A stretch of DNA of 51,120 bases from Flavobacterium sp. UBA7680 (GTDB lineage: Bacteria; Bacteroidota; Bacteroidia; Flavobacteriales; Flavobacteriaceae): NCBI RefSeq assembly GCF_002482975.1, contig NZ_DLHA01000014.1, positions 1-51,120 on the forward strand, read 5' to 3'. The notes under the pieces are model-generated. The model ran no database searches. It had not been told where the DNA came from and worked only from the letters and a program-made list of their open reading frames with translations. The position numbers and the translations under genes are program-made. Numbering within the stretch: position 1 is the stretch's first letter; the number at the start of each line of letters is the position of its first letter. This document shows positions 8,401 through 16,299 of this stretch, in pieces.

Positions 8401-9770
8401 TGGCTGCTCTTGGTTTTTTGCCAATGGCATTTTCCACAAGTGCAGGGGCAGAAGTTCAAAAACCATTGGCATCGGTTGTTATTGGAGGACTGATTTCTGC
8501 AACCCTACTTACATTAGTTATCCTTCCAGCACTTTACATACTTTTTTCTAATACTAAACATATAAAAATTGGAACTACTCCTGTTGTGATTGCATTATTT
8601 CTTTTCACTTCATTTTCATTTGCACAAACATCGGGTAAACCATTAACATTAGACGAAATAGTTAAAATTGCAATTGAAAAAAATCCTCAATTGAAGTCAG
8701 CAACATTGCAGGTCCAGCAACAAGAGGTATTAAAGAAAACCTCTTTCGACATTCCAAAAACTAGCATCTCATTATTGCATGGACAATACAATGGTAGCTA
8801 CAGAGATAATAATTTTGGCGTTACTCAGGACTTTAGCTTTCCAACCGTATATATTGCTCAAGGAAGAGCGCAAAAACAAAATATTGCATTAAGTGAAAAA
8901 GTACATACTCTGACAAAAAATGAGTTAATACGCGATGTTAAAACTGCTTTCTATCAACTTGTAGCAAGCAAGGAAAAATTGAAATTGGTAAATACGCAGG
9001 ATAGTATCTATCGGAAATTTTCTGATGTAGCACAACTTAAATATAAAACTGGAGAAACATCAAATTTGGAAAAACTATCTGCAATGAATATTTACCAAGA
9101 AGTGCAGTTGCAAAAAAGTCAGGCCCAGGCTGACATACTAATTTATCAACAAGAACTGAAAAAACTACTTGGAACTAATGATGAAATAATGATTTTGGAT
9201 GAGAAACTTACAAGACAAACACTTTCAGCTAGCACCGGCACAACTGCAATAAAACAAAATCCAATGCTTGCTTACTACAATCAAAAGATTTCAGTTGCAC
9301 AGTCTCAATTGAGTTTGGAGAAAAATAAATTTCTTCCTGATCTTTCACTAGGTTATTTTAACCAATCTCTTGATGGTGTTAACGGTTTTCAAGGAATTCA
9401 GTTTGGTGTTGGTATTCCAATATTCTTTTCCAGTCAGCGCGGTCGTGTTCAATCAGCAAAAATTGAAGCAGAGATAGCAAGGAGTGATCTTAAGAATTAC
9501 CAAAACGGTCTTAATTCATATTTTAATAAGCAATTACAAGAGTACCAGAAACTAACAGACCTCCTTAATTATTATGAATCCTCCGGACTTGAACAAGCAA
9601 ATCAAATTTTACGAATCAGTCAATTTTCATACAAAAAGGGCGAAATTGGTTATGTTGAGTATATTCAAAACCTGACTCAGGCTCTTTCTATCAAGTCTCA
9701 TTATCTCGACACTTTAAATGAACACACTAAGACGATAATCAATATTAACTTTTTAATTGGTGGAAATTAA
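5445..9770 (+). CDS. czcA: CzcA-type heavy-metal RND pump fused to a CzcC/TolC-like outer-membrane domain
   Basis: At 1441 residues this is about 400 longer than a plain CzcA. Residues 1-1035 are a complete heavy-metal RND pump: DVIPDISNNQVQVIT near the N-terminus, and the proton-relay helix GAIDFGLIVDGAVIIVEAIV near residue 400 with the acidic residues expected for CzcA. The pore-domain loops are present, and a second membrane block ends near residue 1030. At about 1043-1060 comes a signal-peptide-like segment (VVIALFLFTSFSFAQ). It is followed by an outer-membrane-factor domain with the paired helical repeats of TolC/CzcC (LTLDEIVKIAIEKNPQL...; EKNKFLPDLSLGYFNQ). The family drives proton-powered export of Zn, Co, Cd or Ni. 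The fusion is known in Bacteroidetes, and cleavage at the internal signal may release the channel part. The adaptor and ATPase genes follow. Confidence 0.92.
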   Translation: MLDKIIAFSIKNKIIIAMMTLALVIAGIYSAVKLPIDVIPDISNNQVQVITLAPSMGAQEVEQYITAPIELATGNIPNVTEKRSISRSGLSVVTLVFKDETDVYWARQQVGAQLKEVEGQITKDMGEPMLAPITTGLGEIYHYVIHTKPGYEKKYSATDLRTIQDWIVKRQMAGVVGLAEVSGWGGYIKQYEIALDNDRLNAMNITISEIYEALEKNNANTGGSYIEQQSNAYFIRGLGQVKTLDDIEKIVIKNINGTPVLIRDVALVQFGKATRYGAVTRNGKGEVVAGVTLMLKGENFNQVSKNVKERMAQIQKTLPEGVIIEPFIDRSELVGRAIGTVEKNLIEGGLIVILILVLLLGNLRAGLVVASVIPLAMLFALCMMRLFGVSGNLMSLGAIDFGLIVDGAVIIVEAIVHRITLSRKHHQGLEKLTQEQMDSEVYGAASKIRNSAAFGEIIIMIVYLPILALAGIEGKMFIPMAQTVAFAILGAFILSLTYVPMMSALCLSKKTEHKRNISDKIMDFLQRVYSPVLELALRFKKSLIAIFALLFLVSIWIFNTIGGEFIPTLEEGDLTVEISMMQGASLSQTVETFTVAEGMLKKKFPEIRQIVTRIGSAEIPTDPMPIEKGDMMLQMKDKKEWTSADSREEIQEKIEEVLSVLPGVKVEVTQPMQMRFNELMTGIRQDVAIKIFGDDLDELAKQAKIVGTLIAPIEGVTEPTIEKVTGLPQIVVEYDRDKIAQYGLSISDVNMVLNTAFAGNVAGVVFEKEMRFDMVVRLKSNLRTDIHNIENLYVPLPSGSKIPLNQLADIKIVDAPAQVSRENGKRRVYVGFNVRGRDVESLVEEIQAKLDKNLKLPPGYYITYGGQFQNLKDANNRLAVSLPIALGLILILLYFTFGSLKQTMLIFTAIPLSAIGGIFALWIRDMPFSISAGVGFIALFGVAVLNGIVLIGEFNSLEKEGVSDIYERVRLGTKHRLRPVIMTASVAALGFLPMAFSTSAGAEVQKPLASVVIGGLISATLLTLVILPALYILFSNTKHIKIGTTPVVIALFLFTSFSFAQTSGKPLTLDEIVKIAIEKNPQLKSATLQVQQQEVLKKTSFDIPKTSISLLHGQYNGSYRDNNFGVTQDFSFPTVYIAQGRAQKQNIALSEKVHTLTKNELIRDVKTAFYQLVASKEKLKLVNTQDSIYRKFSDVAQLKYKTGETSNLEKLSAMNIYQEVQLQKSQAQADILIYQQELKKLLGTNDEIMILDEKLTRQTLSASTGTTAIKQNPMLAYYNQKISVAQSQLSLEKNKFLPDLSLGYFNQSLDGVNGFQGIQFGVGIPIFFSSQRGRVQSAKIEAEIARSDLKNYQNGLNSYFNKQLQEYQKLTDLLNYYESSGLEQANQILRISQFSYKKGEIGYVEYIQNLTQALSIKSHYLDTLNEHTKTIININFLIGGN

Positions 9771-9786
9771 AATTCACCCTACTGAT

Positions 9787-11166
9787 ATGGAACTTAAAAA
9801 TAATATAATGGGTATGAAAGCCCTCCTGGCAATGCTTTGTTGTTTACTAATAATAGGTTGCAACGAGAAAAAAGAAGAATCCAAAACAGCTGAAACTCCA
9901 AATGAAGATGAACTAACTACATTTGTAGAACTGACAAAAGAGCAATTCGAGACTATTGATATTGAGTTTGGCAAAGTTGAGCAACAAAACCTTTCCACTA
10001 CTATAAAAGCCAGTGGCCATCTTGGAGTACTTCCACAAAACAAGGCAGAAGTTTCTTCCTACGTTGGTGCAATAGTAAAATCAATTTTAGTAATAGAAGG
10101 TAGCAAGGTACAGAAAGGCCAAACAATCGCAATTTTAGAGCATCCGGATTTTATTAAACTGCAACAAGACTACATTGATGCTCGGAATAGTTTGTCTTTT
10201 TTGGAAAAAGAATATCAAAGACAAAAAGAACTGGCGGATAATGATGCAGGAACGGGAAAAATATTTCAACGTTCTGAATCTGAGTACAATGGAGCTAAAT
10301 CAAGGGTAAATGCGCTTGCAGGTCAATTACGTGTTTATTCAGTTAATATGACCCAGCTAGCTAATGGCAAAATTACATCTTCAATAATACTAAAGGCACC
10401 TATAACAGGATATATCGCCAAGGTTAATGCTAGTACAGGAGGATATGCAGAACCTAACACTGCACTTTTCGAGATTATTGACAACAGTCAGATTCATTGT
10501 GATCTGATGGTTTATGAAAAAGATATTTTTAAGATCAAAGTTGGCCAAAAAATCTTATTTTCAATTACCAATGTTCCCGATTATCAAAATAAAAAAGGAG
10601 GAAAAACCATTGAAGGAGAAGTTTTCGGAATCAACAAATCTTTTGAAGGGAATTCAAAAGCAATCAGTGTACATGCCAAGATTAAAAACGAAAGTCATGA
10701 ACTTATTCCTGGAATGTACGTAGATGCTTTAATTGATGTCGGAAACCGAAAAACAACTGTGGTTCTGAGTGACGCAGTATTTGAAACAGGCGGGAAACAA
10801 TTTATTTTCATCAGAAATAAAATAACTGGCTGTAAGGAACATAAAGATTGTGCTGCTCATGAATTTTGCAAGCCTTCAGAAAATTGTGCAGAGCATCCAA
10901 AATGCGAGCAACACGAACACTGCCCTCGTAGCAAATCTTGCACGAAACATCCCGATTGTGAGATACATGAAAAATGCAAGACAATGGATAAGCCTGATGC
11001 CTATTATTTCACGATGATAGAAGTAAAGAAAGGGGTCACTGATTTAGGCTATACAGAAGTATCGTTTACTGATGATATTCCAGCAGATGCAATTGTGGTT
11101 ACTAAAGGCGCATTTTTTCTACTCTCAAAAAGTAAAACAAGTGAAGAAAAGGATGACAATGACTAA
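9787..11166 (+). CDS. czcB: CzcB-type periplasmic adaptor (membrane fusion) lipoprotein with a Cys/His-rich insert
   Basis: The ATG at 9787 (MELKNNIMGMKALLAML) is chosen. The frame can be extended to a TTG at 9757 that overlaps the pump gene, and an ATG at 9814 is also possible. A lipoprotein signal ends LLIIGC. The core is a normal adaptor: a barrel-sandwich half (VSSYVGAIVKSILVIEGSKVQKGQ), a helical hairpin (LQQDYIDARNSLSFLEKEYQRQKEL), a second lipoyl half (APITGYIAKVNASTGGYAEPNTALFEI) and a beta-barrel. Unusually, about 50 residues rich in Cys and His (roughly 348-400: CKEHKDCAAHEFC, CEQHEHCPRSKSCTKH) interrupt the C-terminal domain. The insert could deliver metal to the pump. It overlaps no neighbour and is followed by the P-type ATPase. 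Confidence 0.88.
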   Translation: MELKNNIMGMKALLAMLCCLLIIGCNEKKEESKTAETPNEDELTTFVELTKEQFETIDIEFGKVEQQNLSTTIKASGHLGVLPQNKAEVSSYVGAIVKSILVIEGSKVQKGQTIAILEHPDFIKLQQDYIDARNSLSFLEKEYQRQKELADNDAGTGKIFQRSESEYNGAKSRVNALAGQLRVYSVNMTQLANGKITSSIILKAPITGYIAKVNASTGGYAEPNTALFEIIDNSQIHCDLMVYEKDIFKIKVGQKILFSITNVPDYQNKKGGKTIEGEVFGINKSFEGNSKAISVHAKIKNESHELIPGMYVDALIDVGNRKTTVVLSDAVFETGGKQFIFIRNKITGCKEHKDCAAHEFCKPSENCAEHPKCEQHEHCPRSKSCTKHPDCEIHEKCKTMDKPDAYYFTMIEVKKGVTDLGYTEVSFTDDIPADAIVVTKGAFFLLSKSKTSEEKDDND

Positions 11167-11232
11167 TTAAAAAAGATAAGACGTTGAATCAATAGAGCCA
11201 AAAGAAAATAAACAATACTAATTTATGAAAAT

Positions 11233-13218
11233 ATGGAACATCAACATAAGTACGACGCAAGTGGCAAACAACTGTGTTGCAAATTAGAAAATAAAATTAA
11301 TAAAAAGGCAAAAGAGTTTTCAAATGAAGGTGGTAATGACCAAGTCCATAAAAAAGAAAATGTTTTTAAAATGTTTATTCCTGCAATTATAGGTTTTATA
11401 ATGTTGCTGATTGCTATTGTATTGGATAATTTTTTTCCACAATCTTGGTTTACAGGATGGATACGTATAATATGGTATGGCATTGCTTATATTCCCGTAG
11501 GTTTCCCTGTTATTAAAGAAGCATTTGAAAGTATTCGTAAAGGCGATATATTTTCTGAGTTTCTTTTAATGGCTATTGCGACACTAGGAGCATTTGCAAT
11601 TGGTGAATATCCCGAAGGTGTAGCGGTAATGCTGTTTTACGCTGTAGGTGAAATATTTCAAGCATTGGCAGTAAAAAGGGCCAAATTCAATATTAAAAAT
11701 CTTCTTGACCAACGACCAGATGAGGTAACTGTCCTGGTGAACAATGTAACTAAAACAATTAAAGCGGAAAACGCAAATATTGGAGATATTATACAATTAA
11801 AACCTGGTGAAAAACTTGGTTTAGATGGTGAACTATTATCAGATTATGCATCATTTAACACAGCTGCCTTAACAGGTGAAAGCAAACCTGATACCAAATC
11901 AAAGGGAGAAACAGTTTTAGCAGGAATGATTAATCTGACTACTGTATCACAGGTAAAGGCAACAACATCTTATACGGATAGTAAATTATCTAAAATTTTA
12001 GAGTTAGTTCAAAATGCCACAGCTCAAAAAGCACCAACAGAGTTATTCATCAGAAAATTTGCTAAAATCTACACACCAATAGTAGTCTTATTAGCCTTTT
12101 TAATTTGCGTTGGACCCATGTTATTTGTTACTAATTATGTTTTTAGTGATTGGTTATATAAAGCCCTAGTATTTTTGGTTATTTCGTGTCCTTGCGCTTT
12201 AGTAATTAGTATTCCTTTAGGTTATTTTGGAGGAATTGGAGCTGCTTCTAAGAACGGAATTCTTTTCAAAGGAAGTAATTTTCTCGATGTTATGGCAACA
12301 ATTCAAAATGTAGTGATGGACAAAACCGGAACAATGACAGAAGGAGTATTTAAAGTACAGGAAGTGGTTTTTAAGCCAAAATTCAATAAAAACGAAGTCC
12401 TGCAAATGGTTAATGCAGTGGAGAATCAAAGCACTCATCCGGTGGCTACAGCCATTCATCAATACGTTGGTAAAATTGACACTTCAATAATTTTACAGAA
12501 CGTAGAAGAAATAGCAGGTCAGGGATTAAAAGCCACTGTAAACGGAAATGAACTGTTAATCGGTAATTTTAAAATGATGGACAGATTTTCCATAGCTTAT
12601 GATATAGACCCAACAAGTATTGTTTATACGTTAATTGCAATTGCTTATAATCAAGAGTTCGTTGGATATTTAACCATCGCCGATAGTATTAAAGAAGATT
12701 CACAAATCGCAATCGATAGGTTAAAATCATTAGGAGTAAAAACCACGATGCTAAGTGGCGATAAAACCACCGTTGTACAATTTGTAGCTAAATCACTAGG
12801 AATTGCAAATGCTTTTGGGGATTTATTACCCGAAGGTAAAGTAAATAAAGTAAAAGAAATAATTGCAAAAAATGAGACTGTGGCCTTTATTGGTGATGGT
12901 GTAAACGATGCACCAGTGGTCGCATTAAGCAATGTTGGTATTGCAATGGGAGGCTTAGGAAGCGATGCTACCATAGAAACTGCTGATGTGGTTATACAAG
13001 ATGACAAACCAAGTAAAATTGCAATGGCAATTAATATTGGTAAACAGACCAAGAAAATAGTTTGGCAAAATATAGGTTTAGCATTTACAGTAAAAGCTAT
13101 TGTTTTAATACTCGGCGCAGGTGGTTTAGCCACCATGTGGGAAGCTGTTTTTGCCGATGTCGGAGTAGCGTTATTGGCAATTTTAAATGCAGTTAGAATT
13201 CAGAAAATGAAATTTTAG
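11233..13218 (+). CDS. Heavy-metal translocating P1B-type ATPase (Zn/Cd/Pb class)
   Basis: A 661-residue P1B ATPase. It has the membrane metal motif SCPCALVIS (CPC near residue 320), the phosphorylation motif DKTGT near 362, the HP motif NQSTHPVATAI, and GDGVNDAP near 553. The last helix has FADVGVALLAILNA, whose Asp is typical of the Zn/Cd/Pb (P1B-2) branch. There is no HMA domain. The N-terminus instead carries a short His/Cys segment (MEHQHKYD, QLCCKL). It would pump metal from cytoplasm to periplasm, where the CzcA/CzcB system can take it out of the cell. The gene ends just before a terminator hairpin and closes the operon. Confidence 0.9.
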   Translation: MEHQHKYDASGKQLCCKLENKINKKAKEFSNEGGNDQVHKKENVFKMFIPAIIGFIMLLIAIVLDNFFPQSWFTGWIRIIWYGIAYIPVGFPVIKEAFESIRKGDIFSEFLLMAIATLGAFAIGEYPEGVAVMLFYAVGEIFQALAVKRAKFNIKNLLDQRPDEVTVLVNNVTKTIKAENANIGDIIQLKPGEKLGLDGELLSDYASFNTAALTGESKPDTKSKGETVLAGMINLTTVSQVKATTSYTDSKLSKILELVQNATAQKAPTELFIRKFAKIYTPIVVLLAFLICVGPMLFVTNYVFSDWLYKALVFLVISCPCALVISIPLGYFGGIGAASKNGILFKGSNFLDVMATIQNVVMDKTGTMTEGVFKVQEVVFKPKFNKNEVLQMVNAVENQSTHPVATAIHQYVGKIDTSIILQNVEEIAGQGLKATVNGNELLIGNFKMMDRFSIAYDIDPTSIVYTLIAIAYNQEFVGYLTIADSIKEDSQIAIDRLKSLGVKTTMLSGDKTTVVQFVAKSLGIANAFGDLLPEGKVNKVKEIIAKNETVAFIGDGVNDAPVVALSNVGIAMGGLGSDATIETADVVIQDDKPSKIAMAINIGKQTKKIVWQNIGLAFTVKAIVLILGAGGLATMWEAVFADVGVALLAILNAVRIQKMKF

Positions 13219-13237
13219 TATTGATTATAATATTCAT

Positions 13238-13276
13238 AAAAAGGTGTTCGGTTAAATTAATCCAGCACCTTTTTAA
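13238..13276 (+). terminator. Rho-independent terminator after the metal P-type ATPase
   Basis: AAAAAGGTG at 13238-13246 pairs with CACCTTTTT at 13266-13274, 20 bases after the ATPase stop, and the 3' arm ends in a T run. It would end the plus-strand efflux operon. Confidence 0.65.
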
Positions 13277-13751
13277 TATTAATTTAAAAAAATATAGTTA
13301 ACTCTTTAGATTTCCATATGGCAATATAGTTGTTCCAGTTAATTTCTCTCACCTTATATGTTTTTTACCATAATCTATGTAAAACAATAATAATTTCTGA
13401 ACATAGTGCTCCCAGAATAATCTTTAATCCCCACCCTTGATTAAATAGAAACCAATTTGAATTGTGCTGAAGTATAATATTTTATAAGATATTGAGACTT
13501 TAATTTAATATAGATTAGTTATAGACAAGCCTAACAATGAAGAAACTCTCTGTAAAGATGACATAATTTTGATAATCAATGACATTTTTTATACATTTAC
13601 AGTTATTAAAGTACATTGACTGATTGCGATTAAATTGATCAAGGAAACAAAGGACTGCAAGGTAAGTCATTATAAATGAGACCTATTCGGCGACCCTTTT
13701 TGGGCGAGTACCTGGAAACACCAATAAAACCAACGAATTAAGGAATAGGTA

Positions 13752-13773
13752 GGTCGTCCTGCCACCCCGACTA
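13752..13773 (+). pseudogene. Probable remnant of a tRNA-Pro 3' end
   Basis: GGTCGTCCTGCCACCCCGAC resembles the 3' end of a Bacteroidetes tRNA-Pro (variable-loop GGTCG, then the end of the T arm CCTGCC, acceptor strand CACCCCG and discriminator A). The T-loop segment, usually near GTTCGAAT, is missing. There is no 5' half nearby, so this is not a working tRNA. tRNA 3' ends are common integration targets, which suggests an old element boundary. The identification rests on recall of tRNA-Pro sequence, not on an alignment. Confidence 0.4.
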
Positions 13774-13794
13774 AAGAGCCTTCCAAAGGCAGTC

Positions 13795-13830
13795 AAAACC
13801 CCTTAAATCGTATGATTTAAGGGGTTTTTC
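13795..13830 (+). terminator. Perfect 15-bp hairpin terminator
   Basis: AAAACCCCTTAAATC (13795-13809), loop GTAT, then GATTTAAGGGGTTTT (13814-13828) followed by more T. It is a near-symmetric terminator that would work on both strands. It sits 21 bases after the tRNA-like remnant, as expected if it once ended the tRNA transcript. Confidence 0.8.
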
Positions 13831-14065
13831 TTTTTATTCAACTCCAAAATATTCAAGTTATATCAAAGAAAATGGGACCTATTCGGCTACCCCTTTTCTT
13901 TTTTTATCTTTAGGTCCCAAAATTCAATTTAATGTTTTAATAGTCAGTCATAAAAGTTTTCACAGAATAACGGAAAGTTGAAGTTTTTTAAGTTACTTGA
14001 AATAATTTCTTTCAAAACCATTTTTATTACACAATATCTTAAAAGACTATAAGGTCATTTTAAAA

Positions 14066-14323
14066 TTATTTATCATTCAAAATCTTTTCGATATCCGAAT
14101 ATTTATAATACATAAGTCCTCCAATCTTTGTATATGCCAGTGTACCATTTATTCGGAGGTTCTGCAAAGTTCCTGCGGAAATATTTAATAATTTTCGGAC
14201 TTCAGAAGATTTTAGCCATTCATTTTTCTGCTGGGACTGAGGCTGAATGAATTGCTTTAAATCATTCAAAAGAAGATTTCTGAATTCATTTAAGTCTTCA
14301 CGGGTGATAAGATCGATTAACAT
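14066..14323 (-). CDS. Excisionase-like helix-turn-helix (HTH_17) protein
   Basis: An 85-residue protein. The C-terminal half (about 35-82) is a MerR/excisionase-like winged helix: WLKSSEVRKLLNISAGTLQNLRINGTLAYTKIGGLMYYKYSDIEKIL. The N-terminal half is a short helical stretch (EDLNEFRNLLLNDLKQFI). Such proteins are frequent next to integrative elements of Bacteroidetes, where they act in excision or regulation. Here no integrase or mobilisation gene is present, so it is probably left over from a lost element. It is transcribed alone on the minus strand. Confidence 0.8.
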   Translation of the reverse strand: MLIDLITREDLNEFRNLLLNDLKQFIQPQSQQKNEWLKSSEVRKLLNISAGTLQNLRINGTLAYTKIGGLMYYKYSDIEKILNDK

Positions 14324-14606
14324 AATTATATAATTTTTAGATTGTTACAATACAAAATTATACAGTTTTGAGAATTTTGATTCATAATCAGCAGCAAGTT
14401 TCTACGCCACTTACTTTAATTCCCTCCTTTTGACCTTAAAATTATTACATAAATACGATTTTAAGTTTCGCATCCCAATTACCTCAAAAGCTACTTCAAG
14501 TAATTACCATTTGACCATTTATAAATTCAAGCCAATTTAGTTCTTAATGTTTATTAAAACTTTTTCTAGGAAGATAAAATATCGAATTAGTTATAATTTC
14601 AATTTA

Positions 14607-14690
14607 GGTGCAGAATCGGTGCAACTAGTTTCATAAATATTATAAAAAACTGTTAAACAACCACTTGAAGCCTTAAGTTCGAAACATTAC
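14607..14690 (+). repeat. Dispersed repeat, right-end motif, copy A
   Basis: The sequence starts GGTGCAGAATCGGTGCAAC and ends AAGTTCGAAACATTAC. The distance from gcagaatcg (14610) to gttcgaaa (14677) is 67 bases, matching copies B (67), C (68) and D (68). It lies left of the frameshifted GNAT-like gene. Confidence 0.55.
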
Positions 14691-14701
14691 TAAAGTCCAA
14701 C

Positions 14702-14733
14702 AATTCTGTCGACAGGGTCGGCAGAATTTATTT
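14702..14733 (+). terminator. Hairpin with T-rich tail upstream of the GNAT-like pseudogene
   Basis: AATTCTGTCGAC (14702-14713), loop AGG, GTCGGCAGAATT (14717-14728) with one mismatch, then TATTTT. It could be a terminator or an operator. It lies about 55 bases before the pseudogene start. Confidence 0.45.
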
Positions 14734-14783
14734 TCCATATTCAAATGTTTTCAAAATTAGATTATATTCATTAAATTAGCAGT

Positions 14784-15312
14784 ATGGATAAAGAAGCAGA
14801 ATTAGGACTCGATTTTATAATTGACAAATTAACAAACTCAATAGAAAACGTGATTACCGGAGATAGTTTTCAGACTAAAATTTCTATTCTCAAAATTCTG
14901 ATTTAAAGTCTTTAACAAAGAAAAATGGCTGGCTTTCTAATTGGAATGAAGAATTTAAAAATCCAATTAGAGATGTTTATAAACTTACAATTTTTGGAAA
15001 TTCAAAAATAATTCAAGGTCTTCAAGCTTAGAAGTTAAGTCAGATCATGTCTATATGCATCTTGTTGAAAGTGCTCCATTCAATAAAGGACAAACAAAGG
15101 TTTATGCTGATGTAGCTGGTAATCTAGCTGCTTATGCTTGTAAATTATCTTTTCAGCGGGGTCACGATGGAAATGTTTCTTTTCTTTCAAAATCGCAATT
15201 AGCTGATCATTATGAAAAAACACTTGGAGAATTCCATTTCGGTGGTAGAATTATGATAATTGAAACAAAATCAGCTTTGAAATTAATCAATAAATATTTT
15301 CAAAATAAATAA
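14784..15312 (+). pseudogene. Frameshifted GNAT-like acetyltransferase gene
   Basis: The reading frame starts at ATG 14784 (MDKEAELGLDFIIDKLTNSIENVITG) and hits TAA near 14905. Similarity continues in a second frame (SLTKKNGWLSNWNEEFKNPIRDVYKLTIFGNS) until a TAG near 15030. A third frame then runs to 15312 (LEVKSDHVYMHLVESAPF, GNLAAYACKLSFQRGHDGNVSFLSKSQLADHYEKTLG). The last part has the look of a GNAT fold (an N-acetyltransferase core with HYEKTLGxxHFGG). At least two small indels break the gene, so the annotation as acetyltransferase-like is from the pattern only. A 43-residue ORF follows two bases later and may be its partner. Confidence 0.6.
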
Positions 15313-15314
15313 TT

Positions 15315-15446
15315 ATGAAAACTAAAAAATTAGATTTAGATATAGACAGTATTGGTGGACTAAGTTCTCTAACATTAGCTGAAGTAAAAGCTTTAAGCGA
15401 TTTTTTTCAAAAGAAAAAACTAACAAAAAAAACTGAGAAAAAATAA
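15315..15446 (+). CDS. Small 43-residue protein downstream of the GNAT-like pseudogene
   Basis: ATG at 15315 gives MKTKKLDLDIDSIGGLSSLT, an acidic-then-helical stretch (LAEVKALSDFFQ) and a Lys-rich tail, ending at TAA 15444. It begins two bases after the pseudogene stop, which points to translational coupling. It has no Cys, no signal peptide and no domain I recognise. It may be the intact partner of the broken gene. The function is unknown. Confidence 0.5.
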   Translation: MKTKKLDLDIDSIGGLSSLTLAEVKALSDFFQKKKLTKKTEKK

Positions 15447-15464
15447 AATAACCCAAAGCATAGC

Positions 15465-15683
15465 ATGAGCCGAAAAGCAAACTGCTATGATAACGCGATA
15501 GCAGAAAGCTTCTTCAAGACATTAAAGGTAGAACTGGTATACCAAAATAAATATAAGACTAAAGAGAAAGCAGAAAAATCAATAACCGATTATATCGAGA
15601 ACTTTTACAACACCTGCAGAAGACATTCTGCACTCGGAAACTTAACCATCGAAGAGTTTCAGAATCAGCAGGCAATTAAATAA
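15465..15683 (+). pseudogene. IS3-family transposase (OrfB) C-terminal fragment
   Basis: The 72 codons begin MSRKANCYDNAIAESFFKTLK and end RRHSALGNLTIEEFQNQQ. This is the last third of an IS3-type rve transposase: the catalytic Glu of DDE lies in the AESFFKTLK helix, and the RRHSALG...EEF tail is the usual end. The N-terminal DNA-binding and first two catalytic Asp parts are absent, so it is inactive. It is a remnant between the small ORF and repeat copy B. The IS3 gene at the right edge of the window belongs to the same family, but the overlap is not enough to compare them. Confidence 0.85.
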
Positions 15684-16299
15684 TAGCTTTTCTTAGTATG
15701 CTAGAGTTAAACTGGGTGCACAATCGATGCATTTAGACTTAACAAGAACTGATAATACTGTATTAAAACAATTTGAAGGCTCAAGTTCGAAATATTACTA
15801 CATCAATTTTCTGAAGTACACTGAATGAATACCTTTTTTTGAGAAGTACACAATAGCTCTACAATAAAGGATTTAAAACATAAATTCAGTACCTATAAGC
15901 TCCACATGATAAGAGAAAAATGCTTTAAAAATTATCACTTCAAGTTTTGTGGAATTTATCTTGGCTTTCACAAATGTTTATTCCCTCCAAATTATCATCA
16001 TATACATTAATTACCTTGAAGGACCGTTGCACATACAACTCTTTTTCTCTTCAACCGCTGTATTGGATGTTGTCTTTTTTAGAGAACTTAAAAAATTATA
16101 TACATTTTCAGATTTTGCGAATCTCTTGATTATAAGTTTTAGCGAACTGCCATAAAATCAAAATCTTAATTTTAATGATACTCATTGTGTTTAAAGTTGC
16201 ATTATCTATCCGCTACTTTAAAGTCCATTTTTACCATAATTAAGGGTTCATTTTTGCACTCTTATCGTATTTCCAATTCTCGTTTGCATATTCAAAATT
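15684..16299. other. Gene-free stretch with repeat copies B and G
   Basis: No gene was found in 616 bases between the IS3 fragment and the S41 peptidase. The stretch holds a right-end motif copy (B, 15714-15793) and a core copy (G, 15821-15860). The rest is low-complexity AT-rich sequence. Confidence 0.5.
15714..15860 (+). repeat. Dispersed repeat copies B (right-end motif) and G (core motif)
   Basis: GGGTGCACAATCGATGCAT starts at 15714 and AAGTTCGAAATATTACTA at 15783, so the two blocks are 67 bases apart as in copy A. At 15821-15860 follows CTGAATGAATACCTTTTTTT then gagaagtacacaa, a diverged copy of the core that reads GAATGAATACCTTTTATGCC at 49844. The short direct repeat GAAGTACAC flanks this core on both sides. 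Confidence 0.5.

Larger units (their letters stand above)
13681..13888 (+). repeat. Pair of direct repeats around the tRNA-like remnant
   Basis: The sequence ACCTATTCGGC followed by gACCC or tACCCC and a T run occurs at 13681 and again at 13878, about 197 bases apart and in the same direction. The tRNA-like remnant and its terminator lie between the copies. The repeats may be duplicated attachment or target sequences left by an integration. Confidence 0.45.
13277..14065. other. Gene-free stretch with scars of mobile DNA
   Basis: No gene was found in these 789 bases. They hold a direct repeat (ACCTATTCGGC at 13681-13691 and 13878-13888), a probable tRNA 3'-end remnant (13752-13773) and a perfect hairpin terminator (13795-13830). 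The second repeat copy starts an inverted pair, TGGGACCTA (13873-13881) and TAGGTCCCA (13911-13919). The first has its own long-range partner, CCTATTC (13682-13688) and GAATAGG (13743-13749). The arrangement looks like the edge of an integrated element. Confidence 0.5.
14324..14783. other. Intergenic stretch with repeat copy A and a hairpin
   Basis: No gene was found in 460 bases. Apart from repeat copy A (14607-14690) and the hairpin at 14702-14728, it is featureless AT-rich DNA. Confidence 0.5.

Noticed and set aside
12651..13136. Antisense open frame inside the P-type ATPase
   Set aside because: It is opposite the GDGVNDAP region and has the biased composition of a shadow frame.
15947..16155. 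Two overlapping short plus-strand open frames before the S41 gene
   Set aside because: They overlap each other in different frames, are low-complexity and hydrophobic by AT content, and have no recognisable family.
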